From: Mucilaginibacter sp. UR6-1
GTDB lineage: Bacteria > Bacteroidota > Bacteroidia > Sphingobacteriales > Sphingobacteriaceae
Length of the DNA: 64,000 bases
Reading direction: 5' to 3'
NCBI RefSeq assembly: GCF_020880975.1
Contig: NZ_JAJIWP010000003.1
Coordinates: forward strand, 992,001 to 1,056,000
A model generated the notes under the pieces. The model ran no database searches and was not told the DNA's origin. It worked only from the letters and a program-made list of their open reading frames with translations. Below, one piece after another: positions 36,788 through 45,953 of this stretch (position 1 is the first letter of the stretch; the number at the start of each line of letters is the position of its first letter). Made by a program: the position numbers and the translations under genes.

Positions 36788-36910
36788 ATGCAAAAACCTA
36801 AAGAAGATTACTCATTCTGGACACAGTATAAACGCTTCGCCACTACGGAGATCATGCTGTACGTGATCATGATTATCGGCATTATAGTGGGTATCGCTAT
36901 CTTTTCGTAA
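36788..36910 (+). CDS. Small single-pass membrane protein (40 residues)
   Basis: A short frame from ATG to TAA encoding a 22-residue hydrophilic, aromatic N-terminal part (YSFWTQYKRFATTEI) and a C-terminal hydrophobic helix (MLYVIMIIGIIVGIAIFS). A TACTTTTG -7 box sits 5 bases upstream and the gene fills the gap after the NlpC/P60 gene. Clean structure and promoter argue that it is real. I do not recognise a family; it may be an inner-membrane accessory peptide. Confidence 0.6.
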   Translation: MQKPKEDYSFWTQYKRFATTEIMLYVIMIIGIIVGIAIFS

Positions 36911-36911
36911 A

Positions 36912-37201
36912 GTGTTTAACCAATACTTTGTTTATATTATCAAATGTAACGATGGATCCTATTACACCGGCGTAACCAATGATGTTGACCGGCGGTTTCA
37001 GGAACACCAGCAGGGCGTTAATGTAAGTTGTTATACTTTAAACGTCGGCCTTTACAATTAGTTTTCTATGAGTCGTTTGGCGACATTAGTCAGGCCATAG
37101 CTTTTGAGAAACAAGTTAAAGGCTGGCGCAGGGCAAAAAAAGAAGCACTTATCGCTCGTCGGTGGGATTTATTGCCGGAACTTTCAAGAACAGCTAAGTA
37201 G
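36912..37201 (+). pseudogene. GIY-YIG nuclease family gene with a frameshift
   Basis: Translation from the GTG at 36912 gives YFVYIIKCNDGSYYTGVTND, a GIY-YIG start, then RRFQEHQQGVN. The frame breaks at about 37039-37043, where one A seems missing from a TTTAAA run, and continues one frame over as KRRPLQLVFYESFGDIS, AFEKQVKGWRRAKKEALI and ends at the TAG at 37199. With one inserted base the full domain of about 97 residues is restored. It may be a recent pseudogene or a sequencing error. Function of these small stand-alone GIY-YIG proteins is unclear. Confidence 0.85.
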
Positions 37202-37208
37202 TTGCTAA

Positions 37209-37439
37209 TGCTTCGACAAGCTCAGCATGACAGTTTGAGTTGGTTAGAAAATTCAAGAGCGTCGGCCTGTCACCCTGAGCCTGTCGAAGGGTGCGTGTGT
37301 GGGGAAATAGTTCGTTAGTGCTTCGACAAGCTCAGCATGACATGGTGGAAAATATAAAGGGGCCTGTCACCCTGAGCCTGTCGAAGGGCGCGCGAAGGCC
37401 TGAACAGTGTGCGAGTGCTTCGACAGGCTCAGCATGACA
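37209..37439. repeat. Five alternating inverted copies of a 24-base repeat
   Basis: Copies TGCTTCGACAAGCTCAGCAT-like at 37209-37232, 37319-37342 and 37416-37439, and the inverted form GTCACCCTGAGCCTGTCGAA-like at 37269-37293 and 37366-37390. Orientation alternates plus, minus, plus, minus, plus, with spacers of about 25-40 bases. This is a familiar intergenic repeat of Bacteroidota. No gene lies in 37202-37482. Confidence 0.9.
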
Positions 37440-37482
37440 TACAGATAAAAATTGTAAGTTCGCCGGTGCATCGGCATCCAAC

Positions 37483-39873
37483 ATGGCAAAGCAACAAATA
37501 CTCAAATGGCTCAGTAAACCCAAACGCATCATCGCGTTAGCCGTGTTGCTGATGCTGTTTATTCTCTTTATCTTCTGCCTGCCTAAGCCTTTATTCAACA
37601 AACCCACTTCGTATGTTATTGATGATGATAAAGGCCAGCTCTTAGGCGCTTCTATAGCGGCCGACGGGCAGTGGCGGTTTCCGTATAACGACAGCGTTCC
37701 CGAAAAATTTAAGCAGTGCATCATCACCTTTGAGGATAAGCGTTTCCGATACCATCCCGGCTTTGATCCGCTGGCGTTTGGCAGGGCTATCAGTCGTAGC
37801 ATTAAGGCCGGGCATGTAACCAGCGGCGGCAGTACGTTAAGTATGCAGGTAATCCGTATGGCTACTAACCACAGGCGTACGGTTTGGAATAAGCTGATCG
37901 AAATATTCATGGCCCTGCGGCTTGAAGCCGGATACAACAAGGATGAGATATTGGCTTTATACGCAAGTAACGCGCCATTCGGCAGTAATGTTATCGGGTT
38001 GGATGCTGCTTCGTGGCGCTACTTTGGGCGCAGTCCGGATAAGTTATCATGGGGAGAAATGGCGGCCATGGCTGTGCTGCCTAATGCGCCATCGCTGGTA
38101 CATCCCGGTAAAAACAGGACGGTGCTGTTAAACAAGCGCAATCGCCTGCTTGATAAAATGGTTGCCGAAAAAGTGATAGACAGTACTACCGCCCGCCTGG
38201 CCAAACTTGAGCCGGTACCTGATCGGCCTGTGGCTTTGCCCCAAATGGCACCACACCTGTTACAGGTATTTAAGGCAGACCACAGAAGAAATCAACAATC
38301 CGGAGATACGCGCATAACCAGCACCATCAAAGCCGATCTGCAACAACAGGTAAGCAATATTCTGGAGCGGCATCACCAGGTGTTACGCGCCAATGAGATC
38401 AATAACATTGCCGCTGTGGTGCTTGATGTGGAAACCGGTGCTGCGCTGGCTTATGCGGGCAATATCTTCCATCCGGGCGAAAGCCAGTTGGAGAGCGATG
38501 TTAATGTGGTGAACGCGCCGCGTAGTCCGGGCAGTACGTTAAAACCTTTGCTTTATGCCGCCATGCTGAATGATGGGTTTATTTTGCCCAACAGCCTGAT
38601 ACCCGATGTACCCACGCAAATAGCCGGTTATCATCCCGAAAATTTTGATCTGGGTTACGATGGAGCGGTAACGGCATCAAAGGCGCTGTCGCGCTCGCTG
38701 AATGTGCCTGCGGTTAAAATGCTGCAGCAGTACAAGTACGAGCGGTTTTACGATTTTTTAAAACAAACGGGCATCACCACCTTAACCAAACCGGCAGATC
38801 ATTATGGCCTTGCCCTGATTTTAGGTGGTGGCGAAAATACCCTGTGGGAACTTACCGGTAATTACGCCGCAATAGCGCGCGTATTAAACCATTATAACAA
38901 AAACGGCGGTAAATATGACCCTGCTGACTGGCATCAACCGGTTTACTCCGCATCGCCACAAAACAAACCGGAGCTGGAAAAACACGGACTATTGGATGCC
39001 GGCTCCATATACTACACCCTGCAAGCCATGGAAGAAGTAATGCGGCCGGGCGAGGAGTTGCTATGGCAGCAATTCAGTTCGTTACAGCGGGTAGCCTGGA
39101 AAACCGGTACCAGCTTTGGCTTTCGCGATGGCTGGGCAATAGGTATAACACCTAAATACGTAGTAGGGGTATGGGTAGGTAATACCGATGGCGAGGGCAG
39201 GCCGGGCTTAACAGGTATTAGTACCGCTGCCCCGGTATTGTTTGATATTTTCAGGCTGCTGCCTTCGGCGCGCGATTGGTTTGAGATGCCCGTGCGCGAT
39301 ATGGTGAAGATAAGCGTTTGCCCGGAGAGCGGTTACCGTGCCGGGCAGTATTGTAACCATGCAGCAGAGCAATGGGTACCCCGGGGCGGATTAAAAACCA
39401 AGGTATGCCCCTGGCACCAGTTGGTACATCTCTCTATGGATAGCAAATGGCAGGTAACTACAGATTGTGAGTCGCCCGAGCGCATCCTGAATAAAAGCTG
39501 GTTTGTGCTGCCGCCATCCATGGAGTATTACTACAAATCAAAAAGCTATCAATATCATGTGCTGCCGCCTTTCAGGGCCGGTTGCACGCAGGAGAATGTT
39601 AGCCCTATGGAGGTGATCTACCCTAAAAACGGCGCTAAAATTTATGTGCCTATAGAAGCCGATGGCTCTCGCGGGCGGATGATCTGCAATGCCGCGCATC
39701 GCGAAGCCGGGGTGAAAATATACTGGCACCTGGATGATAGATACCAGGGCGAAAGCCACGATCTGCACCAAATGGCGCTTAACCCATTACCCGGAAAACA
39801 TAAGCTAACCCTGGTTGATGCTTACGGCAATACCACTGTCATAAATTTTGAGGTGCTGGATAAGGATAAGTAA
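37483..39873 (+). CDS. pbpC: Penicillin-binding protein 1C
   Basis: A 796-residue bifunctional peptidoglycan synthase. One N-terminal transmembrane helix (about 17-36), a glycosyltransferase domain (about 60-230; catalytic Glu84 in TFEDKRFRYHPGFD), a transpeptidase domain (about 280-590; Ser351 in SPGSTLKP, and KTGTS at 540-544) and a C-terminal BiPBP_C domain (about 690-790) typical of PBP1C. Length is normal. The usual alpha-2-macroglobulin partner is not adjacent. Confidence 0.94.
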   Translation: MAKQQILKWLSKPKRIIALAVLLMLFILFIFCLPKPLFNKPTSYVIDDDKGQLLGASIAADGQWRFPYNDSVPEKFKQCIITFEDKRFRYHPGFDPLAFGRAISRSIKAGHVTSGGSTLSMQVIRMATNHRRTVWNKLIEIFMALRLEAGYNKDEILALYASNAPFGSNVIGLDAASWRYFGRSPDKLSWGEMAAMAVLPNAPSLVHPGKNRTVLLNKRNRLLDKMVAEKVIDSTTARLAKLEPVPDRPVALPQMAPHLLQVFKADHRRNQQSGDTRITSTIKADLQQQVSNILERHHQVLRANEINNIAAVVLDVETGAALAYAGNIFHPGESQLESDVNVVNAPRSPGSTLKPLLYAAMLNDGFILPNSLIPDVPTQIAGYHPENFDLGYDGAVTASKALSRSLNVPAVKMLQQYKYERFYDFLKQTGITTLTKPADHYGLALILGGGENTLWELTGNYAAIARVLNHYNKNGGKYDPADWHQPVYSASPQNKPELEKHGLLDAGSIYYTLQAMEEVMRPGEELLWQQFSSLQRVAWKTGTSFGFRDGWAIGITPKYVVGVWVGNTDGEGRPGLTGISTAAPVLFDIFRLLPSARDWFEMPVRDMVKISVCPESGYRAGQYCNHAAEQWVPRGGLKTKVCPWHQLVHLSMDSKWQVTTDCESPERILNKSWFVLPPSMEYYYKSKSYQYHVLPPFRAGCTQENVSPMEVIYPKNGAKIYVPIEADGSRGRMICNAAHREAGVKIYWHLDDRYQGESHDLHQMALNPLPGKHKLTLVDAYGNTTVINFEVLDKDK

Positions 39874-39918
39874 AACCGGGGCGAATGCTTATCTTGGCAA
39901 TAAAATACCACTAAACTG

Positions 39919-40629
39919 ATGCTTGAGCAGTACGATCTGTATAACATAATGGTGCTTGATATTGAAACTGTGCCGCAATACGCCGGTTTTGATGAAGTGC
40001 CCGCAAATATGCAAAAGCTATGGGATGCCAAAACGCAATATCAGCGTAAGGATGAAACCGCAGAGGCTTTTTACGAGCGTGCCGGTATTTGGGCCGAGTT
40101 TGGTAAGATAATTTGTATATCGGTAGGTATTTTTACCGGAGGCCAAAGGGTTGGCCTGCGCATCAAATCCTTCGCGGGTCACGATGAAAAGGAGCTGCTG
40201 CTTGATTTTGCACGCTTATTAAACAGTCAGCCACCTAACCAGGTATTGTGCGCCCATAACGGCAAGGAGTTTGATTTTCCGTACATATGCCGCCGTATGC
40301 TGGTCCACGGCATCAAACATCCAACACAACTGGAACTATCAGGCAAAAAGCCCTGGGAAATAAATCATATTGACACCATGGAGTTGTGGAAGTTTGGTGA
40401 CTATAAAAACTATACCTCCCTAAGCCTGCTTACCGCTATTTTTGATATACCTACCCCAAAGGATGATATTGATGGCAGCATGGTTGGCCATGTGTACTGG
40501 GTTGAAAATCAGTTGGAACGCATTTGCACCTATTGCCAAAAGGATGTGGTGGCCACGGCACAACTGTTACGGCGTTTTCGTGGCGAGCCTTTAATTCCGG
40601 ATGAAAATGTAACCATAGTGGGCGGCTGA
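39919..40629 (+). CDS. 3'-5' exonuclease, PolB-exonuclease-like
   Basis: A 236-residue RNase H-fold nuclease related to the exonuclease domain of family B DNA polymerases. Motifs are VLDIETVPQ (Exo I), LCAHNGKEFDFPYICRR (Exo II) and CTYCQKDVVATAQLLRRF (Exo III with catalytic Asp). Its stop codon overlaps the start of the ABC gene by one base (TGATG), which suggests coupled translation. The physiological substrate is unknown. Confidence 0.88.
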   Translation: MLEQYDLYNIMVLDIETVPQYAGFDEVPANMQKLWDAKTQYQRKDETAEAFYERAGIWAEFGKIICISVGIFTGGQRVGLRIKSFAGHDEKELLLDFARLLNSQPPNQVLCAHNGKEFDFPYICRRMLVHGIKHPTQLELSGKKPWEINHIDTMELWKFGDYKNYTSLSLLTAIFDIPTPKDDIDGSMVGHVYWVENQLERICTYCQKDVVATAQLLRRFRGEPLIPDENVTIVGG

Positions 40630-42320
40630 TGCTAAGGGTTGATGACTTAGATATAAAATTTAAAACCTCGAGCGGCTTTTTTGAAGCCGTTAAGGGTGTC
40701 TCTTTCCAGATAAATAAAGGCGAAACATTAGGTATTGTAGGTGAATCCGGCTCAGGCAAATCTGTTACCTCACTGGCTTTGATGCGCCTGCTCGACAGGC
40801 AGGCAAAAGTAAGCGGAGAGGTGTTTTTGAATGGGCAGGATGTATTTGCGCTGAGTGAAGATGCAATGCGCGAAGTGCGGGGCAACCGCATGGCCATGAT
40901 CTTCCAGGAACCCATGACCTCGCTTAACCCTGTACTTACCTGTGGTTTCCAGGTAGCCGAAGCCATAATTACCCATCTTAAAAAAACTAAAGCAGAAGCG
41001 CGGGAAGCCGCTGTCGCTTTATTTAAAGAAGTACAACTGCCACGTCCTGAGGCTATTTTTGACAGTTATCCGCACCAGTTATCGGGCGGGCAAAAACAGC
41101 GGGTGATGATTGCCATGGCACTATCCTGCAACCCTGAACTGCTGATAGCAGACGAGCCTACTACCGCGCTGGATGTAACCGTACAAAAGAATATTATTGA
41201 ACTGCTTTTAAAACTAAAAGCAGAACGGGGCATGAGCCTGATCTTCATCTCGCATGATCTGGGTGTGATCCGGCAGATAGCCGACCGCGTGCTGGTGATG
41301 TACAAAGGCGAGGTAGTTGAGCATGCCCCGATACAGCAACTGTTTGATGCCCCGCGAAACGCTTATACCAAAGGCTTACTGGCCTGCCGCCCATCGCCGC
41401 AGCGGCTGCTGAAAAAGCTACCTACCGTGGCCGATTTTTTAGAAGCAGGCAACGAGCTTTGCGTTAACGAGATGTGCGGCCGATATGCTTATGAGCCCGG
41501 GGAGTTGCAGGCAAGGCGGCAGCAACTTTATGCTAATGAGCCTATCCTGAAAGTTGAAGGGTTAAGCAAATGGTACCCTGTTAAAAGTGGAATGTTTGGT
41601 ACAAGCCATGAGGTGATAAAGGCCGTTGATGAGGTGAGCTTTGATGTATATCCCGGCGAAACGCTGGGTTTGGTGGGTGAGTCGGGCTGCGGAAAAACCA
41701 CACTTGGCCGCAGTATTTTAAAGCTGATAGCACCCACGCATGGGCACGTACATTTTGAGGGGGCTGATCTTTGCAAATTAAGCGCTGACCAAATGCGCCG
41801 TATGCGCCGCGATATACAGATCATATTTCAGGACCCGTATTCATCACTCAACCCACGGTTAACCGTGGGGCAGGCCTTGCTTGAGCCGTTGCAGGTACAC
41901 CGCTTATATACCAATGATACTATACGTCGTCAAAAAATAAAGGAAGTGCTGCAGCGTGTAGGCTTACTGCCCGAACACATCAACCGTTATCCGCATGAGT
42001 TTTCGGGTGGGCAAAGGCAGCGTATTGTTATAGCGAGGGCGCTGGTGCTGCAGCCTAAGTTTATCATCTGCGATGAATCAGTTTCCGCGCTGGATGTATC
42101 GGTGCAGGCACAGGTATTAAACCTGCTGCGCGATCTTCAGGAGGAGTTCAAGCTGAGCTATATCTTCATCTCGCACGATCTGGCGGTGATCAAACACATC
42201 TCTGACCGCATGATGGTGATGAACAAAGGGCGCATTGTTGAGCACGGTTTTCCTGAAGATATTTATCTTAACCCTCAAAATGAATATACACGCCGATTGA
42301 TTGACGCGATACCTGATTAA
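40629..42320 (+). CDS. Double-ATPase ABC protein of the peptide/nickel transport class
   Basis: A 563-residue fusion of two ABC ATPases in the DppD/DppF order. First domain: GESGSGKSVTS near residue 38, LSGGQKQRVMIAMAL and a Walker B LLIADEPTTALD. Second domain: GESGCGKTTLGR near residue 350, FSGGQRQRIVIARAL, FIICDESVSALD. Both look functional. This class powers uptake of peptides or related compounds, as in YejF or GsiA. No permease or binding protein is adjacent, so partners are encoded elsewhere. Confidence 0.93.
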   Translation: MLRVDDLDIKFKTSSGFFEAVKGVSFQINKGETLGIVGESGSGKSVTSLALMRLLDRQAKVSGEVFLNGQDVFALSEDAMREVRGNRMAMIFQEPMTSLNPVLTCGFQVAEAIITHLKKTKAEAREAAVALFKEVQLPRPEAIFDSYPHQLSGGQKQRVMIAMALSCNPELLIADEPTTALDVTVQKNIIELLLKLKAERGMSLIFISHDLGVIRQIADRVLVMYKGEVVEHAPIQQLFDAPRNAYTKGLLACRPSPQRLLKKLPTVADFLEAGNELCVNEMCGRYAYEPGELQARRQQLYANEPILKVEGLSKWYPVKSGMFGTSHEVIKAVDEVSFDVYPGETLGLVGESGCGKTTLGRSILKLIAPTHGHVHFEGADLCKLSADQMRRMRRDIQIIFQDPYSSLNPRLTVGQALLEPLQVHRLYTNDTIRRQKIKEVLQRVGLLPEHINRYPHEFSGGQRQRIVIARALVLQPKFIICDESVSALDVSVQAQVLNLLRDLQEEFKLSYIFISHDLAVIKHISDRMMVMNKGRIVEHGFPEDIYLNPQNEYTRRLIDAIPD

Positions 42321-42342
42321 GGAAGATGAGAAACACTTTATC

Positions 42343-42350
42343 TATATTTG
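42343..42350 (+). promoter_or_regulatory. -7 box upstream of rnr
   Basis: TATATTTG, a perfect TAnnTTTG, 85 bases before the rnr start codon. No -33 element was seen at the usual distance. Confidence 0.4.
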
Positions 42351-42435
42351 AGTGTTAATACATATATGGGTAATGTGTTTAGTACGTTTATCCAACTAAA
42401 TTATCCGTATTTCAATTGCGGTTTATAATAATTCC

Positions 42436-44571
42436 ATGTCAAAAAAGAAAAGTGATTCTACCATAAAACAAGTGCTCACACAAATGGTGCTGGGCGTATT
42501 TGAACAGAACGGCAACACGCCGTTAAATTATAAGCAGGTTGCTGCTAAACTGAACGTGCACGATCCCGAATCGCGCGAAATTATTTTGGAGATACTAAAA
42601 GAAGAGTCAAAGAAGGATACCATCAAACAAATTTCTCCGGGCAAATTTCAACTCCTCGAACTTAAAACGTTTATTGAGGGCAAGGTTGATATGACCAATG
42701 ATGGTTCGGCGTTCATCGTTACTGACGATGAGGACGAGAATGATATTTTTGTTGCCCCGCGTAAGCTGCGCACCGCCCTAAACGGCGACCGTGTTAAGGT
42801 TTATGTATATGCCAAAAGCAAGGGTCGCCGTAAGGAGGGTGAGGTGATAGAGATATTGGAACGCCGCAAAATGGAGTTTACCGGTATAGTAAAGCTATCT
42901 CAGCATTATGCCTTTTTTGTGCCTGACGACCGCAAGATGCTGCACGATATTTTTATACCGCTGGAGCAACTGAACGGCGCGCGTAACGGTGTAAAAGCTG
43001 TTGCCGAAATAACCGACTGGCCTGCTGAGGCAAAAAATCCGGTAGGTAGGGTAAAGCACATTTTAGGCAAGCAGGGCGAAAATGATACCGAAATGAACGC
43101 CATACTGGCCGAGTACGGTTTCCCGCTGTCGTTCCCGGCAGAGGTAGAGCACGAGGCCGAATCGATACCCGAAGTGATCACCGGGGAAGAAATTGCCAAA
43201 CGCCGCGATTTTCGTGAGGTGCTTACCATCACCATTGACCCTTATGATGCCAAGGATTTTGATGATGCCATCTCCTTTAAAAAATTGGACAATGGCAATT
43301 ACGAGGTTGGTGTTCACATAGCCGACGTAGCGCACTACATTGAGCCTGATTCCGCTTTGGATAAGGAAGCCTTTGAGCGTGGTACGTCAGTTTATCTGGT
43401 AGATAGGGTGATACCGATGCTGCCCGAAAGATTGTCGAACGGACTATGTTCACTCCGCCCGAATGAGGATAAGCTGTGTTTTGCCGCTGTATTTGAGCTG
43501 GACGAAAATGCCAATATCATTACCGAGTGGTTCGGCAAAACGGTAATCCACTCCAACAGGCGCTTTACTTACGAGGAGGTGCAGCAGATTATTGAAGATA
43601 AGGCAGGTGAATACAGCGAAGAAATATTAAAGCTGAATGAGCTGGCCTATATACTGCGCGACCGTAAGTTTAAAGCCGGTGCCATCAGTTTTGAAACTAC
43701 CGAGGTTAAATTCAAGCTCGACGAGCATAGTAAACCGATAGGTGTTTACGTGAAAGAACGTAAGGATGCCCATAAGCTGATTGAAGATTTTATGCTGCTG
43801 GCCAACCGCAAGGTAGCTGAATTTGTAAGCAAAAAAGGAAAGGGTAAACATAAGTTTACTTTTGTTTACCGTGTGCACGATGCCCCTAAGCCCGAAACAC
43901 TGGCAAACTTTGCACAGTTTGCCTCCCGTTTTGGGTATAAAATAAATACCAAGAGCGATAAGGAAGTTGCCCGTTCACTAAACCATTTGATGGAAAGCGT
44001 TGAGGGTAAAAAAGAGCAGAATGTGCTTACCCACCTGGCTATCCGCTCCATGGCTAAGGCTGTTTATACTACAAAAGGTACCAGCCATTACGGGTTGGCG
44101 TTCGATCACTATACACACTTTACTTCACCCATACGCCGCTACCCGGACGTGATGGTGCACCGACTGCTGTTGCATTACCTCAATGGCGGCCAATCGGCCA
44201 ATGCCGAGCATTATGAAAAGTTGTGTGTGCATAGCTCCCAGATGGAGAAAAAAGCTGCCGATGCCGAGCGCTCGTCGGTAAAATACAAACAGGCCGAATA
44301 TCTTACAAACCAGGTGGGCAATACCTTTAGCGGCATTATATCAGGTGTTACGGAGTGGGGTATGTATGTAGAGATCATTGAAAACAAGTGTGAGGGCATG
44401 ATACGCCTGCGCGATATAAGCGATGATTTTTATACGCTTGATGAAAAGAACTACGCCATCATCGGTCAGCGTAAAAAGAAGGTTTACCAGCTTGGTGATG
44501 AGGTAAAGGTTAAGGTGAAGAACGTCGATCTGACAAAAAAGCAAATTGATTTTTCATTAGTGCAGGAGTAA
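42436..44571 (+). CDS. rnr: Ribonuclease R
   Basis: A 711-residue 3'-5' exoribonuclease of the RNB family. An N-terminal winged-helix region (about 8-70), cold-shock domains (about 75-230), the RNB catalytic domain (about 250-590; TIDPYDAKDFDDAISF with metal-binding aspartates), and a C-terminal S1 domain (about 625-710; GIISGVTEWGMYVEI). It degrades structured RNA and takes part in ribosomal RNA quality control. Length is typical for Bacteroidota. Confidence 0.95.
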   Translation: MSKKKSDSTIKQVLTQMVLGVFEQNGNTPLNYKQVAAKLNVHDPESREIILEILKEESKKDTIKQISPGKFQLLELKTFIEGKVDMTNDGSAFIVTDDEDENDIFVAPRKLRTALNGDRVKVYVYAKSKGRRKEGEVIEILERRKMEFTGIVKLSQHYAFFVPDDRKMLHDIFIPLEQLNGARNGVKAVAEITDWPAEAKNPVGRVKHILGKQGENDTEMNAILAEYGFPLSFPAEVEHEAESIPEVITGEEIAKRRDFREVLTITIDPYDAKDFDDAISFKKLDNGNYEVGVHIADVAHYIEPDSALDKEAFERGTSVYLVDRVIPMLPERLSNGLCSLRPNEDKLCFAAVFELDENANIITEWFGKTVIHSNRRFTYEEVQQIIEDKAGEYSEEILKLNELAYILRDRKFKAGAISFETTEVKFKLDEHSKPIGVYVKERKDAHKLIEDFMLLANRKVAEFVSKKGKGKHKFTFVYRVHDAPKPETLANFAQFASRFGYKINTKSDKEVARSLNHLMESVEGKKEQNVLTHLAIRSMAKAVYTTKGTSHYGLAFDHYTHFTSPIRRYPDVMVHRLLLHYLNGGQSANAEHYEKLCVHSSQMEKKAADAERSSVKYKQAEYLTNQVGNTFSGIISGVTEWGMYVEIIENKCEGMIRLRDISDDFYTLDEKNYAIIGQRKKKVYQLGDEVKVKVKNVDLTKKQIDFSLVQE

Positions 44572-44572
44572 G

Positions 44573-44580
44573 TATATTTG
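44573..44580 (+). promoter_or_regulatory. -7 box directly before the polyprenyl synthase start
   Basis: TATATTTG, ending 4 bases before the GTG start at 44585, between rnr and the synthase gene. It would give a leaderless mRNA. Confidence 0.4.
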
Positions 44581-44584
44581 CCGG

Positions 44585-45559
44585 GTGAAGAAACTTGCCG
44601 AATTGCAGGATATTATATCCGAAGCGCTTAACCGCTATACCTTACCTGCACAACCAGCCGAACTATATGAGCCTATACGCTATATTCTGAGCATAGGCGG
44701 AAAGCGCCTGCGCCCGGCATTAGTGCTGATGGCTTGCGATATGTTTGGCGGTGATGTTTACGGCGCCGTACAGCCTGCGCTGGCCATTGAGGTGTTCCAT
44801 AACTTTACGCTGATGCACGATGATATTATGGACAATGCCCCGTTAAGGCGCGGCAAAGCCACCGTGCACGAAAAGTGGAACAGTAACATCGCCATCCTAT
44901 CCGGTGATGTAATGATGGTAGAGGCCAATAAGCTGATGATGCAGGTTGATGACCGCATACTGCGCCCAGTGCTGGATATTTTTAATGAAACCGCCCAGGG
45001 CGTGTGCGAAGGCCAGCAGTATGATATGAACTTTGAGCAGCATAACACCGTTGCCATTGATGAATATATAGAGATGATACGCCTTAAAACGGCGGTGCTG
45101 CTGGGTGGCGCTTTACGCATAGGTGCGCTGATAGGCGGTGCAAGCACTGCCGATGCTGAAAATATTTACCACTTTGGCGTTAACCTGGGTATAGCCTTCC
45201 AACTGCAGGACGATATACTGGATGTGTACGGCGACCCTCAGAAATTCGGCAAGCAGGTAGGGGGCGATATCCTGTCAAACAAAAAAACATATTTGCTGAT
45301 AAAAGCGCTTGAACTGGCTAAAGATGATGATGCTATTAACCTGCACAACTGGCTTGCCGCACGCGCCTATGAACCGGCAGAGAAAGTAGCCGCCGTAACC
45401 GCGGTTTACAATAAGCTGCAAGTAAAGCAACAGGCCGAAGAAGCCATGAACAGCTATGCCGAAAAAGCTTACCAATATTTAAACGCCATTAGCGTAGCCG
45501 AAAACCAAAAACAGTTTTTACAGGAATTTGCCGATGGATTGATGGTGCGGGATTATTAG
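44585..45559 (+). CDS. Polyprenyl diphosphate synthase
   Basis: A 324-residue trans-isoprenyl diphosphate synthase. The first Asp-rich motif is LMHDDIMDNAPLRRG (about 78-91) and the second FQLQDDILDVYGD (about 205-217), with GGKRLRPALVLM near the start. It makes a medium or long polyprenyl diphosphate, probably the menaquinone side chain; chain length cannot be settled here. The start is a GTG; no ATG is available before the conserved N-terminus. Confidence 0.92.
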   Translation: MKKLAELQDIISEALNRYTLPAQPAELYEPIRYILSIGGKRLRPALVLMACDMFGGDVYGAVQPALAIEVFHNFTLMHDDIMDNAPLRRGKATVHEKWNSNIAILSGDVMMVEANKLMMQVDDRILRPVLDIFNETAQGVCEGQQYDMNFEQHNTVAIDEYIEMIRLKTAVLLGGALRIGALIGGASTADAENIYHFGVNLGIAFQLQDDILDVYGDPQKFGKQVGGDILSNKKTYLLIKALELAKDDDAINLHNWLAARAYEPAEKVAAVTAVYNKLQVKQQAEEAMNSYAEKAYQYLNAISVAENQKQFLQEFADGLMVRDY

Positions 45560-45574
45560 TAATTATTTATTAAA

Positions 45575-45919
45575 ATGAAGGAAACCTTATCAGCAGCGAT
45601 ATTATTATTATGCATAAGCCTTAATGTTAAGGCACAAACACCCAAGGCAGATTCTGCTGTTATAGATACAACCGAAAAAATAGTTGATAAAAAGCCACTG
45701 AAAAAATACACTAACGGGAGTGTCGTTTTTCAGTTTGTCGTTGAACGGGACGGGAGTTTGAGCGATATAAAGATCATCAAACATTTAACACCTGAATTGG
45801 ACTCGATCGCCCTAAAAAAACTAAAGGCTTCACCCAAATGGCAACCTGCTACTTTAAATGGTAAACCTATCCGGAAAAAGTTTACATTTCCGATGAAGTT
45901 TACCGGTTATTATAATTAA
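45575..45919 (+). CDS. Small secreted protein with a TonB C-terminal domain
   Basis: A 114-residue protein with a signal peptide (about 1-20) and then a single TonB-type C-terminal domain (about 45-113; VVFQFVVERDGSLSDIKIIK and ASPKWQPATLNGKPIRKKFTFPMKF). There is no anchor helix beyond the signal, so it is probably a periplasmic TonB-like accessory domain rather than a full energy transducer. It follows the synthase by 15 bases. Confidence 0.85.
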   Translation: MKETLSAAILLLCISLNVKAQTPKADSAVIDTTEKIVDKKPLKKYTNGSVVFQFVVERDGSLSDIKIIKHLTPELDSIALKKLKASPKWQPATLNGKPIRKKFTFPMKFTGYYN

Positions 45920-45947
45920 CAAAGGCTGATCCATCGATCAGCCTTTG
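45920..45947. terminator. Bidirectional terminator
   Basis: Perfect 11-bp stem CAAAGGCTGAT (45920-45930) / ATCAGCCTTTG (45937-45947) with loop CCATCG, between convergent genes. Confidence 0.88.
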
Positions 45948-45953
45948 TTGTGT

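Noticed and set aside
37209-37439. Possible CRISPR array
   Set aside because: Repeat copies alternate in orientation and the spacers are unequal and short. No cas genes are near. It is an interspersed palindromic repeat.
37332-37940. Minus-strand frame of 202 residues across the repeats and the pbpC start
   Set aside because: It runs antisense to pbpC and through repeat copies, with no recognisable domain.
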